A stretch of DNA of 64,000 nt from assembly GCA_951802195.1 (NCBI GenBank), contig OX637623.1, positions 1,054,001 through 1,118,000 on the forward strand, given 5' to 3'. The notes below the pieces were generated by a model. The model did no database searches, was not told the DNA's origin, and worked only from the letters and a program-made list of their open reading frames with translations. The stretch is from Tausonia pullulans. Lineage: Eukaryota > Basidiomycota > Tremellomycetes > Cystofilobasidiales > Mrakiaceae. Positions 11,609-22,448 of the stretch are shown here, piece by piece. Numbering within the stretch: position 1 is the stretch's first letter; every line of letters starts with the position of its first letter. The translations under genes and the position numbers were made by a program.

Positions 11609-12537
11609 GATAGACGATAAAGAAATAGCGTGTTAAGAATCGATGAAGGGGGATTGGAGGTGGGAAGCTCGGCCCGGGGACGACAACGCAATGAGGTGCG
11701 AGAGGGCGAAGGTGCAAGCACTGAACGAGAACAAGGTGCTGTACGATAGAACACTGATATGCAGAGCTAAACGGGGCGGGTGAGGGGGGAAAGGTCAGCA
11801 GACAATCGGTGTCGATGGGAGATCGTCGCCCTCGTATCAGCGCGTCGTGCCGTATGAAGAAGAGCTAGCGATTCGCGTGTCCACCTCAGCCGATGAGGGG
11901 CAGGATCAGAAGCAGACGGCTGCAAATCAGTCTCCAAATTTAGGAGGTGCTCAAGGCGTGATGAATCTCCCTCCTTAGAGTCGCATGCAGCACCCTGGAC
12001 CGGATCCGAGAGCTGGAGACGAACCTAAGCGTAGGTCGAGCTGACGTCGCCGAGCCTTGTGACTAAGTTTGGGGGGGCAACCTGCAGGAGGATTACACGA
12101 CGCGTACAAGTTGGAAGATGAAGGGAAGAACAAAGATATTCTGGCGGCCGTGACTTCTGGGCTTCGAGGGAGGCAGAAGCAGTTGTGGTTGTGCGGAAGG
12201 CAGGTGGGAGATGTGTCAAGACGCACGCGGCTCTAGCTTGGAAGCGTCAATGAAGCGGCGCGCAACCTTGACGACCGCCGGCTGCGAACCGTGGTCTCAT
12301 GTTGCTAAAGAATGATTTCAAGCGGGGAAAATCCAAAGTCCCATGATGGCCCTTTCGGTTGGGCGCTTCATGATGTGCCGAAGAGCGGACGAGATCTTGT
12401 TAAGGACGTCAGCGCGCAGCTGGGCAAGCGGGTCCCACGCCACACGCTGTCTCTTCACCACATCTCCGAGAAACAACAGAGCTTTGTTTCGTAGCTTGGA
12501 ATGCAAATGATATTCTTTTTTCCCTGCCTCTTCCTCC
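11609..12537. other. Intergenic region, OXR1 promoter
   Basis: Lies between the OXR1 start and the stop of the Mba1-like gene. No convincing coding frame was found on either strand. Confidence 0.5.
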
Positions 12538-14164
12538 TCAGGCCCGCTGTGAGCCTTTCTTCGACGCATGCTCGATCTGTCGCTCGACCTGCTGCTCGAC
12601 CTCGGTCTTCTTCATCCGCTCCTTCGGGACCTCCATCTGAACGTTGCGGGCAAAGATGTCGGCCCGCTCAACGCCCAACTCACGGATCCTCCAGGCGTCC
12701 GAGACGTCGAACGACCGCTGCTCGAAGAGGACGAGCTCGTCCTCAGTCGATGTCATGGGCGCCTTGTTTGGGAGATTATAGGTCTGAAAAATGTGGCAAA
12801 GGGGATCAGCATTGGTCTCGGGTGGTTGGACTAGCGAGCATTGGGGAAAACTCAGAACGAGAAGGGCGCACCTGCTGGTACTGAAATCGGACGAGCGCGT
12901 GGGTAAAACCTCGGCCCCTGGAGGTCGACGTTGACGGAATCCAGTCGTACCGGAAGAAGGAGATGACCTCAGGAGCAGCTGTAGCATAGAGTGAAGTGTG
13001 CCAGCGGTGAACGACAGTTAGTATCCTTCTTCAACACTGGAGGGAAAAGAGAGGGAGCGCGCAAGCACGCACCGACATCCATGCGAGACCAAGCCGCTCC
13101 GGTGAGAGGCTTGCGCGTGGCAGCAGCCTTGAGAGCATCGTTCCGCCAGGGGTAGTGGGTGAGTCTGATAAGTTCGGTCTTGTCGGACCTACAAAGAGAG
13201 CGCGGGAGAGGCGCGCAGCGCGCAAGCATCAATTTAACGCCCTTCCCAGTCCTGTCCACTGCTCGTTTTCAACGCACATCATCTCAGCCCGCTTGTACGC
13301 GTCAAACGTGGCCTGCATCTTCTCGAGGTCCGGGTCAAGCTGCTTCCGAATTGCGCCGCGAGGCCAAGGCAGCGGGAGGAAGCTCGGCCACGGGGAGGGC
13401 ACGAGCGACCAGAACTCGGCAAAAAAATTTCGCGGAGTACGATAGTGAGTGGCGATGCTGTTGACGAGATGGCGCAAGGGGGAGTACGAGGTGGGTGGGG
13501 AAGAGGAGCTGTCAGTCAGACAGAGCTGTCTGTCGCAAGAAATACAGGCAGAGAGCCCGCCGTCGGCCACGCGCTAGAGCGCACCCAGTTCCCCATTGCT
13601 GAAAGACGGTGCTGAAGAGCTGGATTGCCCTCAGTGGGCTCCATGGCCATTGCGGGGCGAGAATCACTGCGAATGACGAACGGAAAAGGGCAAGAGGAGG
13701 GCACAGCGGCATGCTTGCGGGTCAACGTCTGGACGTTTCTCTCTCATCCACATACCCACGCTCTTCAAGGCTTCAAACCGTGTTGAACTAAATCAAGACT
13801 GACTGTGAATGGGAACGGGGTTCTCATCGAGGATCTTGCGCCCAGCGCGGGTGCTCATCCGCTGCTGGACGGCCGCGACGTTCGCCCGCTGCGTCGCAGC
13901 GTCCCTCTCGCTCTTAATCTTGGCCTCCTCAGCTAGCGTGAGACCGGGCTTGCCTGTATCCGGTGGCAGAGCTGATGCGTATCCACGACGTGATGTCGCG
14001 AGGCGGTAGGACGAAGACGAGGCAGAAGACGACGACGCGACGGCGAGGAGCGGAAAAGAGGACGCGCGCCGAAGCGCCGGGAAGACGAGGCGGCCGGCAA
14101 GGGAGCCAGGTCCAGCGGAAACCGACATGGGCAGGACCGCTGCCGAAAGGGGTCGGAACGCCAT
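12538..14164 (-). CDS. Mitochondrial Tim44/Mba1 (mL45)-like protein
   Basis: Exons 13804-14164, 13585-13666, 13278-13457, 13073-13188, 12872-12978 and 12538-12783 give 363 residues. The first 60 residues carry a mitochondrial presequence: no acidic residues before about residue 60, Arg and Ser rich, with a hydrophobic stretch and the cleavage-like SRRGYASA. A second Met 14 codons upstream (14206) is less suitable. The middle has WPSFLPLPWPR preceded by HYRTPRNFFAEFW, then an alpha/beta domain ending in basic coiled helices. The pattern resembles Mba1, the inner-membrane receptor that holds the mitoribosome near Oxa1, and mL45/Tim44 domains in general. That assignment is from overall architecture, not a diagnostic motif. 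If right, it acts in co-translational membrane insertion in the matrix. Confidence 0.6.
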
Positions 14165-14954
14165 GACGGGTAGGACGAGGAGGGTGTAGTGGTGGTGGAA
14201 GTACAAGGGAGGTCAATACTGACCAGTGACGAGCTTCCGGCACGACTTCGATTCGCGCAATCACTGGCGACCACTCACGTGTCCCACCGTTGTCAAGAGA
14301 GGTCCCCATCTCTTTCTTTCGCCCGGTCACCGTATAAATCAGTCGGGAGTGGGCTTCCTGTCATCCACCCACCAGCCTTACTTGACTGTAACTACTGCTC
14401 CACGACGATGAAGACACCCGCGCCGCCGCTCTTCGAGATGTTCCATCAAGAGCGCCGACGGACACTCACTTCATGCAACAAACCGTCGTCGAAATGAACC
14501 GCTCCGCCAAGTCCTCCTCCTGTCAGCGCCGTGTGTCTCGCTTCCAAGAACCCATCTGTACTCGAGAACAAGTCGCCAAGAAAATCAGAAGCGGGCCGGC
14601 CAAGGTGTCGGGAGGAAAGATGATTTGGAACCAAGCCGCGGCCCGCCTCGCTTGTCTCAGCGTCCCTCCGTTTTATCGACTTCGGCATCGGGGTAGTGAT
14701 CCTCCTAGCTGAGACAACAACTCCTTCTCTCTATTAACCTCCTCCTCCCGTCGAACAACTACTCGCTTCTTGACTTGCTTCTTGACCCTTTGCCCCTCCT
14801 TCACAGGTCAGCGACACTCAACCAAACTCTCCCCCCCCCCCCCCCCCCCAATGCTGTCGCTCATATTTGGCTTGTTCCCTCTTTAGCCCCCCCGTCGACC
14901 CTGCATCCCGGCTCTGTTTCGCCTCTCTAACTGTCGGCTTGAGCCTGCAAACCC
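14165..14954. other. Divergent promoter region
   Basis: Shared upstream region of the Mba1-like gene (-) and the GT25 gene (+). Short open frames near 14.4-14.7 kb on both strands show no family resemblance. It includes a run of 19 C at 14831-14849. Confidence 0.5.
14831..14849 (+). repeat. Poly-C tract of 19
   Basis: Uninterrupted C run about 105 bp upstream of the GT25 start, inside a pyrimidine-rich promoter stretch. Confidence 0.9.
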
Positions 14955-16817
14955 ATGGTCATGCTCCTTCCTCGACTTCTCCTCACCTCGGCCATCGGCC
15001 TCATCGTCCTCTATATTACCTACTCCGCCCCATTCCACTTGGGGCCCGGCGCTGCCTTCGCCTCAAAACGGCGAACGGCCTCGTCCGGTGGTGCACTTCG
15101 GGAGCAGCTGGCGTCCTTGACGAACGACCCGCAAGCGTTGGAGTCGAGAACACTCGGTTTCAGCAAGATCCTCACCATTGGTCTCGATGGAAACAAGCGG
15201 ACGCGAGGCGTGCACAGTACGTGGGATGAGCCTCCATGACGGAGGAATATGCTGCAGGGCGGACTTCACCGACTTGGCTCTTCCTCTGGCTCTGTCAGTG
15301 GCTCTGCTCGGCGAGACACTCGATCTCGACATCGAGGTAAGTTCGTGATATCCGAAGAGTTCAAATAACGTGGCTGAGAAGTCACTCCGAATGCCAGCTC
15401 TTCTCTGGCACCCTCTCCTCATCGCCCGTCGTCGCCTGGATCCTCGAGCGTGTCCTCGCCGACACACTCTTCCGGGAAAAGCACCCGGAAGTTACCTCCT
15501 CCGGTTTCCTCTACCAGATGCCCTCGGACCGGTACGAGGGCCTCACGTGGCCGAAGTACGTCGAAAAGTACTCGGTGCCTCTCAACGTCGCCAAGTTTAA
15601 GCGCACCGGCGAGTTCGGCACACCAGATGAAGTCGAGACCCAGCTGGCGTCGATTCTCAAGCTCGGGGAGCTTGACAAATGGACGCCCTCGGGACTGAGG
15701 GGCATGGTTGCGTGCTGGCATGGTGAGTCGATGAATACACTCGCCCTCTGCAGTCGGGCAGGCCTTTCCCATTCGACTGACTGACCATGGACATTTGGGA
15801 TCCCATCAGCCCATATTCGCGCTGCCATTTGGATTTCTAAGACGCCCGGAATCGACTCAGCTCTCATTCTAGAGGACGACGTCGACCTCGAGTGGGACAT
15901 CAAGCGACTTTGGGCTGGGTGAGTCCTCCCTTATGCTGCAGGGAGCAACCCGTGTTGATCTGCCTCTGCTTGTCCATAAGCATGTCCCGCCAACTTCCGT
16001 CGGATTGGGACGCCGTCTACCTCGGTTGTACGTTGGGTCTCTTTTTCTCGGGCAATGTTGCGTCTCCCCCTACTGATGGGGACGCCTCTCTCTCCCAATT
16101 AAGATGTCTGGTCTCAGGAGGCTGCTCCTACGCACCAGGCACCGACATTCATCCGGCCCTCGGTGGCGCCTCTCGGTGGCATGGCCTACGCCCTCTCGAA
16201 GCGCGGCGCAGAACACATCCTTTCTTGTCTCCGGGGGGGTAGCATATACCATGACGGCTGGGCGAGAGGGATTGGACCATTTGGCCAACCTTGGGACAAG
16301 TATGTGTTGCAGCGACAGATGCCTTGCCTTTAGAAGAGACTGACCCTTATTTTGCCCCTTCTCTCTGGGTTCTCAGTGCCATGGTGAGCACAAACGTCTC
16401 TCATGGGTCCATATTTGCGAGGAACGTTGCTGATCCCTCTCTCCCCTGTCCTGCAGCGAGCCCTCATCTCTACCGGCAAGATTTCCTCCTATTCGGTCCA
16501 CCCGCCGCCCGTTTTTCACCCGAACCTTTTCTCTTCCAACATCGGCGTCGGTTCGTGCTACTAGCTCAGCCCAGCCCCCCTCTCTCTGCTTCCATTTATC
16601 GCTGATATTGTCTGCTCCGCTGCTAGGCTCCAACTGGAACGGCACCCTTCTCGACTCGCCCATCCGCCGACTCTGTGAAGTCCATGACATCGAGTCTCGC
16701 CTCAGGCCAGACGAGAAGACCCGCCGCTTCGGATGCTACGACAGCTACAAGTTCTGGCTCGCCGAGCCAACGAACCCGTTCGCTCAGATGACGCTGAAGC
16801 GGGTTGAGGGCATTTGA
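14955..16817 (+). CDS. Glycosyltransferase family 25 protein
   Basis: Exons 14955-15220, 15258-15336, 15398-15722, 15810-15918, 15981-16027, 16104-16299, 16377-16383, 16457-16550 and 16627-16817 give 437 residues. The start is followed by a hydrophobic segment (LLTSAIGLIVLYITY) that would serve as a type II signal anchor, so a Golgi location is likely. GT25 hallmarks follow: SKILTIGLDGNKRT near the start of the catalytic domain, AHIRAAIW, SALILEDDVDLEWD carrying the DDVD metal/nucleotide site, LPSDWDAVYLG, PLGGMAYALSKRGAE and a later YHDGWARG segment. The family transfers sugars, often galactose, to acceptors using UDP-sugars; the acceptor here is unknown. Intron 1 as modelled is only 37 nt and its exact donor is uncertain. 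Exon 7 is 7 nt. Confidence 0.82.
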
Positions 16818-17417
16818 GCGTGGGGTGGGGTGTTTGTTGCTTGGGGAGTCGGGGTTGGGATGTCAGAAACCAGAAACACTTATCATTTTGCTCGAATTTC
16901 TGCTTATATCTATGCTTTTAATGTTCTCGGTCCAACGGGTACTCGGATCTGGCACGATGAGATAACGGCTGCGGCTGAGACCTCCGGCGCGCTGTGAGCA
17001 TGGAAACGCGTGCGACATCTCGACCGACAGTCACGTTTTGCTGTTTTGTACAGATGCATGGCACAGTTGGCTCGAGAGTCAGATCGATCATCACGCGACG
17101 GGTCGTTGACGACGAAGACGCGTCACCCAAGGTCGGAGTCCGGGCGCGTGGCTGGTTCCGTCGAAGGGGGGACGCGCGAGCTGCGAGGTGTCTCGCTCCC
17201 AACACTCACCTCACCCGCGTCGCGACTCTCGCCTCCCTCCGCGCGCTCTCCCACCACTCTATCCCATCCCTCAGCACGCGCCGCAGCACGTCCTTGCCAG
17301 TCTCCTAGGGCATCAGTGCACACTCCTCGCAGGCTACTCGGCTTTCCCCTCCCCTCGCGCCCCCTTCGTCCGCTCGCCGACCGTTTGGACGTGTGCCCAA
17401 CCTCCTCCCTCGCGATC
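16818..17417. other. Intergenic region
   Basis: Lies between GT25 and NGG1, both +. The ORF that contains NGG1 exon 1 extends upstream, but those residues are low-complexity and lack family matches. No separate gene is seen. Confidence 0.45.
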
Positions 17418-19989
17418 ATGGACCCCCCGATGCCCTATCCGGCGTTGCTCACGCAGATCCTTCACCAGCCCGACAAGGTTGTTGCTGACATCCCTGCTAT
17501 CGCGGACCTGACGGCGCTCTCCGCCTCGCTCGACGGCCTCAAGGCCTCGTACGGCCGGCGCCTCGCCGCCGTTCAGTCTGGAAAGCGGCAGGTCGGGGCT
17601 CGACGCGCGGCCGAACTCGAGCATGAGATGCGGGTTGCTCGGGCGGAGGAGGCTCGGATCGCTGCTAGAGAGAAGGCGGAGCGGGAAAAGGTCGAGGGAG
17701 AGGAGAGGGAGAGGAAGGAGAGGAAGGAGAGGGAGAGGGAAAGGGAGAAGGAGGAGAGGGAGCGCGTCGCGGTTGTGGCGGAGCAGCAACGCGTCAAGAA
17801 GGAGGCGGCGGCAACCGCCAAGGCTGAGGCTGAGACGAAGAGTAGGCTAGAGAAGCAGCAGCAGCAGCAACAACAAAAACAGCAGCAGCAGATGCAAAAG
17901 AAGACGCTGCCGGGAGGAGGCAGCGCCCCGCCGGCGACATCGGTGAAGCAGGAGGAGAATGAAGGTCCGTCGGCCTTTTCTGTTTCCCTCCCTTCTTCCG
18001 GTCGACCCAATGCTGACCCGGTGCGTCTCCTGTGCAGCAGGGCCTTCTCAGGCGCGCGGAAGCTCGGCGCAGCCCCTTCGACAGCAACGGCAAGCGTCAC
18101 ACCCGGCCTCGGACGACTCGGACGCGTCGTCGGTCGCGATTGCGTCGCAGCTTAACAAGTCCGTCGTCTCATTGCTAATTGGTTAGACTGATACTCCTGA
18201 CTGACACTTCCTCTGCTTGCGACGGTGGACACAGCAAAAAGAAGCGGAAACGCGGGATGATCACCAGTGACGGTGAAGAAGCCAGCACCACCGGCAGCCG
18301 ACCGCGTGAGTGAGAAACGAGGAGTGCCCTTTGTCACTTTCGGCATTGATCATAGACTCTGGACCCACGTATTAGGCTCCAATTCGCGGTCCGTCTCGCG
18401 CCAGCCAGGCCCGGCGCCTGCGCCCGAGGGCTCACGTCAGAGCTCCACCGGTCCTGGCCAGCTGCCGAAGATCAAGCTCTTTACCTCCAACGTAAGCGAA
18501 ATGTCCTCCTTTCCCTCGGTCTGTGGACCTTCCCTTACTAATAAAGATGGTATTATATTCTTCAGCGCGCTCTCTCTCCTCTTCCAGCCGCCCAGTCAAC
18601 CCCAAGCGACATCGACTTCCGCCTCCCGTTGACGGCGTCCCGCTCCCTAGTTCCCCTACGACCACCCATCCCCACGCCACCCGTTCCAGGCCCGATGCGG
18701 CAGAAGGACGTCAACGAAGACTTCACGGGCGCCAAGCCCGCTGGCACCCAGATCGTCTTTTCCTCCTTTTGGCAAGGCGTTGAGCCGTACGTCCGACAGA
18801 TTGGAGAGGAAGATCTCGCCTTCTTAAAGGCGTACAAGGACGAGGATGCCGAGCCCTATGTCGTCCCTCCTCTAGGGCGACATTACACGGAGCTCTGGAC
18901 TGAGGAAGACCGTCTAGGCGGGCCCTCCCTCATTGGGTCGTCAATCTCGCCGAGTCGCGCCCCTCCTTCCGCAGCAAACACTCCCGCTCCACCGGCGAAT
19001 AGGGCGCTCGACTACCCTAGGATGACACGCGCCGAGGGCGGCTTTGACGCGAGCGAGCTTAGGGAGGAGGACCTCGTGCTGGAGGAGAGGAGTGCGGGTC
19101 CCCTGACGGAGCGGGTCGTCAGTGCTTTGCTAGCGGCGAGGACGGTCGGTGATGGTCCGCTTGGGTTTGAGACGACGACGGTGCCGGGGGGAGGAGGATC
19201 GACGGAGGGACAGACTGGGGCGGCGGCGGAAGGTGGGGAAGGAGCCGGCATCTCTGGAGCCGAATCGAGGGAGCAGGCCACAACGACGCCAGCGACGACG
19301 ATGACGACAACAGCGGCCTCGATGACAGTGGAGGAGCCGCCCAAGGTTGGACTCGGCGAGCTGGAGGAAAATATGCGGCGCGAGCTGCAATTTGTCGGTC
19401 TGCTCGGGGACGACGAGGTGAGCCGCCTCTCTCTGTCGGTCTTACGAGGCCTGCCTGATTATTGACTCGCTTCACCTTGTCCTTTCAGATTGACTGGGCT
19501 CAACGCGCCGATGACGAAATCTCTACTTCGCTCCGCCAAACGCAGCGTCTCCTCGCCGAGCAGTCCTCGCTCAACGAGTCCCGTCGATCCGTCCTCCTTG
19601 GCATCGCCCGGGACCGCCTCGCCTTCGCCGAGTATCAGCAGTGCCTCGACGGACTTGACCGAGTTATCGATCACGCGTGGCAGAAGCGGCAGCGGGCGGC
19701 CCAGAAAGCTGCCAAGCGCAAGGAGAAGGGCCGGTCGGGGACGTCGAGCGTCGCGGACAAGGAGAAGGAGGAGCGTGAGCGCGAGCAGGGCAAGGCCCTC
19801 GGCGAGGTGCTGAAGAAGGCGATGGACAACCGGAGGAAGCTCGTCGATCATGTCGGCGGGTTCTTTCGGCTGGAGGAGAAGGGCAGGTTCTTTGGCCTCC
19901 CAGATCGGTCTGTCTTTGGGCGAGAGAATGAGCAGCAGCAGGAGATTGCGGCTGCTGGCGTCGGGGTGGATCAACCCATGGATGGGTAA
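17418..19989 (+). CDS. NGG1: SAGA/ADA complex subunit Ada3 (Ngg1)
   Basis: Exons 17418-17964, 18038-18158, 18235-18305, 18376-18491, 18566-19417 and 19489-19989 give 735 residues. The C-terminal Ada3 domain (about residues 550-690) is recognisable: ENMRRELQFVGLL, then DDEISTSLRQTQRLL, LNESRRSVLLGIARDRLAF, EYQQCLDGLDRVI and a basic KRQRAAQKAAKRK helix. Ada3 bridges Gcn5-Ada2 to the rest of SAGA and is needed for nucleosome acetylation. The N-terminus has a charged coiled coil (residues 60-150) and a polyQ run, then a basic KKKRKRG patch made by joining exons 2 and 3 that may be a nuclear localisation signal. The acceptor of exon 2 is a tandem CAGCAG, so two products differing by one residue are possible. 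An in-frame start upstream cannot be excluded. Confidence 0.87.
17858..17898 (+). repeat. CAG/CAA run encoding polyQ in NGG1
   Basis: Mixed CAG/CAA codons give 7 Gln, a Lys, then 4 Gln in Ngg1. Codon mixing makes it less prone to slippage than a pure CAG run. Confidence 0.85.
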
Positions 19990-20402
19990 CAGAGGGGATT
20001 TGTTAGTGAGTGATCTGGCTTTGTCTTGTCTTCTTTGTCTGTTATGTTGCGGGTCTCTTCTTTCATGCCCCTTGGCCTTTTGAAAACAAATATTCTGTGC
20101 TCTAAGTTCGATCTAGTCGAGGCCGCATGTAATTCGTTCGTAAAGAAAGAAAGAAAGCCAAAGTAAACCCCGAGACGCGGAGGAAGACCTGTGCTGAATA
20201 ATAAGAGAAAGGGAAAAGAAGCAAGAGAGACCTCGTGAAGATAGTACCAAAAGGGATATGAAAGTAAAGAGGACAGGGGGAAAGAGGAAGGCTCATATGT
20301 GAAGGGAGAAAGAGGGGACCAAAGGATAGAAGAGAAAGGAAGCTGAGGATGAGGGGAGTGGGCGACGGTCACCACCTAGTTCTCAAGCTCGAGCCCGCTC
20401 CC
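19990..20402. other. Convergent 3' spacer
   Basis: Between the NGG1 and FTR1 stops. A/T content is higher than in the neighbours and there is an A/G-rich stretch. No gene is seen. Confidence 0.5.
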
Positions 20403-22448
20403 TCACTGCCTGGCGCCGAGGGGCTGAATATCGACCTCGTGCTCAGGCGAGTTAGCGCCATGAGGAACGGCCTTCTTCTCATCCTCGGTCGAGTCGCCAG
20501 AGCCCAAGCCCGAGGGGGTCCGCTGGATCTTCTCCGAGGTGCCCGTAACATGGTGTCCGAGCGAATTGCGCGCCTCACGCTCGCGAAGGTTCTTGGACTT
20601 GATGCCGAAGAAAGCGATGCGGCCCTCCTGCCACTTGAGGTAGACGAGGGTGGCGGCGATGAAGAGCCAGTAGGCCTGAAGATGGGAGCAAGGTAAACGT
20701 CAGTGAGTGACTTTAAATGAAGGAAAAACGAGAGCAACTCACAATGTAGGAGAGGACGCTGCCGTAGGTTCCGGTGTTGTTCCAGCCCAAGATGGCGTTG
20801 AAGACCATCCATCCTCCGTTGTCGGTGATCTCCGGGTTTCCGTAGTTGACGTGCTGAGGGAGAAAGCGTCAATTGAAAAGTAGGGGAAGGACGAGGATGA
20901 ACTGGAACAGGCTTCTCACCCAGATAACTCCGCGGACGTCGTAAGAACCAGGTCCAGCTCCAGACTCGGCGACGTCACCTCCGACCTTCTTGGACCAGGG
21001 GTAGACTACACAAAGGAGACGCGTCAGACTTGGGCGTGGAGAACAAAGGCAGATGAAAACAGAGGCGTACACATGGTAAACCAAATACCCTTGGAGAAGA
21101 GACCGGCGCCGACGAGGAAGAGGATGCAAGTTGAAATGATGAGGAAGGTGTGGAGGGCAAAGGCGTTTCCACCGCGGTAGATGAGGAATCCAACGCAGAA
21201 TCCGGCGATGAGACCAACAATGACGGCGATGGGGGTGGCAGCAGCAGGCTGCGAGATCGAGACACCGGCGACGAAGACAACGGCCTCGAGACCTTCACGG
21301 AGAACAGTGATGAAGGGAAGGAGGAAGAGAGCCCACTTTCCGGACCTGCCCTCGCGCTCGTCCTTCTCGTTGATGCCGACGGCGCTCTCCTCCTGCTGGG
21401 AGGGGGGCTCGATGCGGTTGTCCTTGTTCTTGTTGCGGCGGAAGACGGACATGATGCCTCCGGTCTTGTTCCCCTTGTTATTGGTGTTGGCGAAAGCATG
21501 CTGGAGCTTGATGCGCCACTTAGCCCGCGAGCGGTCCATACGACTAAGGGGGGGAAGAGGGAAGAGTCAGACGGGCAAGGCTTTGTGAGCCAATATGGTT
21601 CTGGCAAACTTACAGGAAGGCAATACCCATAACCAGAATGATGAGCGAGGCGAGAATGGAGAAGATTCCCTCCCAAAGAGCTGAGAGAAGGTGAACAAGC
21701 AAGTTTCAGCTTAAGGAGAAACCTCTGGTGGCGCGCTCAGGGGCACTCACACTCGGTCTGCTGCCAAAGATCGGAAAGAGTAGTGTACCAGACGGCGATG
21801 AAAGCGGCTCCGATAGCGAGGGCGATCAATGCACCAGTCAGGGCTCCCGCCCAGATCTTTTCGTGGTTGAGGAGTCAGCTTTCTGTAAGGCTCGGTATAT
21901 CGCAGAGGATGGCCATCCAATAGACCGACCTGAATGCGCATGCGACGGATGAGCGTCTTGATCCTGTGGTCATTCTCCTCAATGGTTCCGACCTGGGCCG
22001 ATCCTTGGACGAGCTGCTCGACGAAACCGAGGAGGACCGAAATGACAATGGACGCCTCCTGCAGTTGGGAAAGCGGTAATGATCAGCGGGTTGTGGAAGG
22101 TACGGCTTTTTTATAGACAGCGTGTGAGCTAAGGGAACCAAGCACGTACGATCGTCTCGCGGACTGAAAGATAGCGGGAAAGGCGAAGAGACCGAGAAGG
22201 GCAGAGAGAAAAGAAGAAAAAGAAAAGAGACAGAAGCCTCTGTCAGCAAGGCCGACATTTTGAGCGTTCGTGGCTGAGAGATCGCAAGGGAGACAGGAAG
22301 AGAGGGACGAGAAGAGGAAGGATAAGGCCAGGGCGGGCTGGGATCGCCAAAAAAAAGATGCGCCAAGAAGGGACACGGGAAACAGGCTCTGAGAGGGAGA
22401 CTGACAAACGATGAAGAAGATTGGGACGGAGAACAGGTCTTTGGCCAT
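20403..22448 (-). CDS. FTR1: High-affinity iron permease Ftr1
   Basis: Plasma-membrane iron permease that takes up ferric iron made by a multicopper ferroxidase partner (Fet3). Exons are 22406-22448, 22150-22163, 21930-22058, 21751-21856, 21614-21680, 21071-21543, 20920-21005, 20743-20853 and 20403-20675, giving 433 residues. Both essential REXXE-type motifs are intact: RETIE at residues 16-20 in the first membrane span and REGLE at 202-206. Hydrophobic spans follow at [70 protein letters not shown] and [14 protein letters not shown] charged cytosolic loop and a hydrophilic tail are usual for fungal Ftr1. The first motif crosses a 14-nt exon. No ferroxidase gene lies beside it, unlike many fungi where FET3 and FTR1 are paired head to head. 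Confidence 0.95.
22150..22163 (-). other. 14-nt microexon carrying part of the Ftr1 RETIE motif
   Basis: Flanked by CAG and GTACGT on the minus strand. It encodes the FRETI part of FRETIE. Skipping it would shift the frame and remove the iron-ligand motif. Confidence 0.88.

Noticed and set aside
16885-16897. TTTTGCTC matches as Cuf1-type copper elements (also near 31192 and 61512)
   Set aside because: The sites lie in a 3' region or inside introns, not in promoters of copper genes. A 7-base site is expected by chance in 64 kb.
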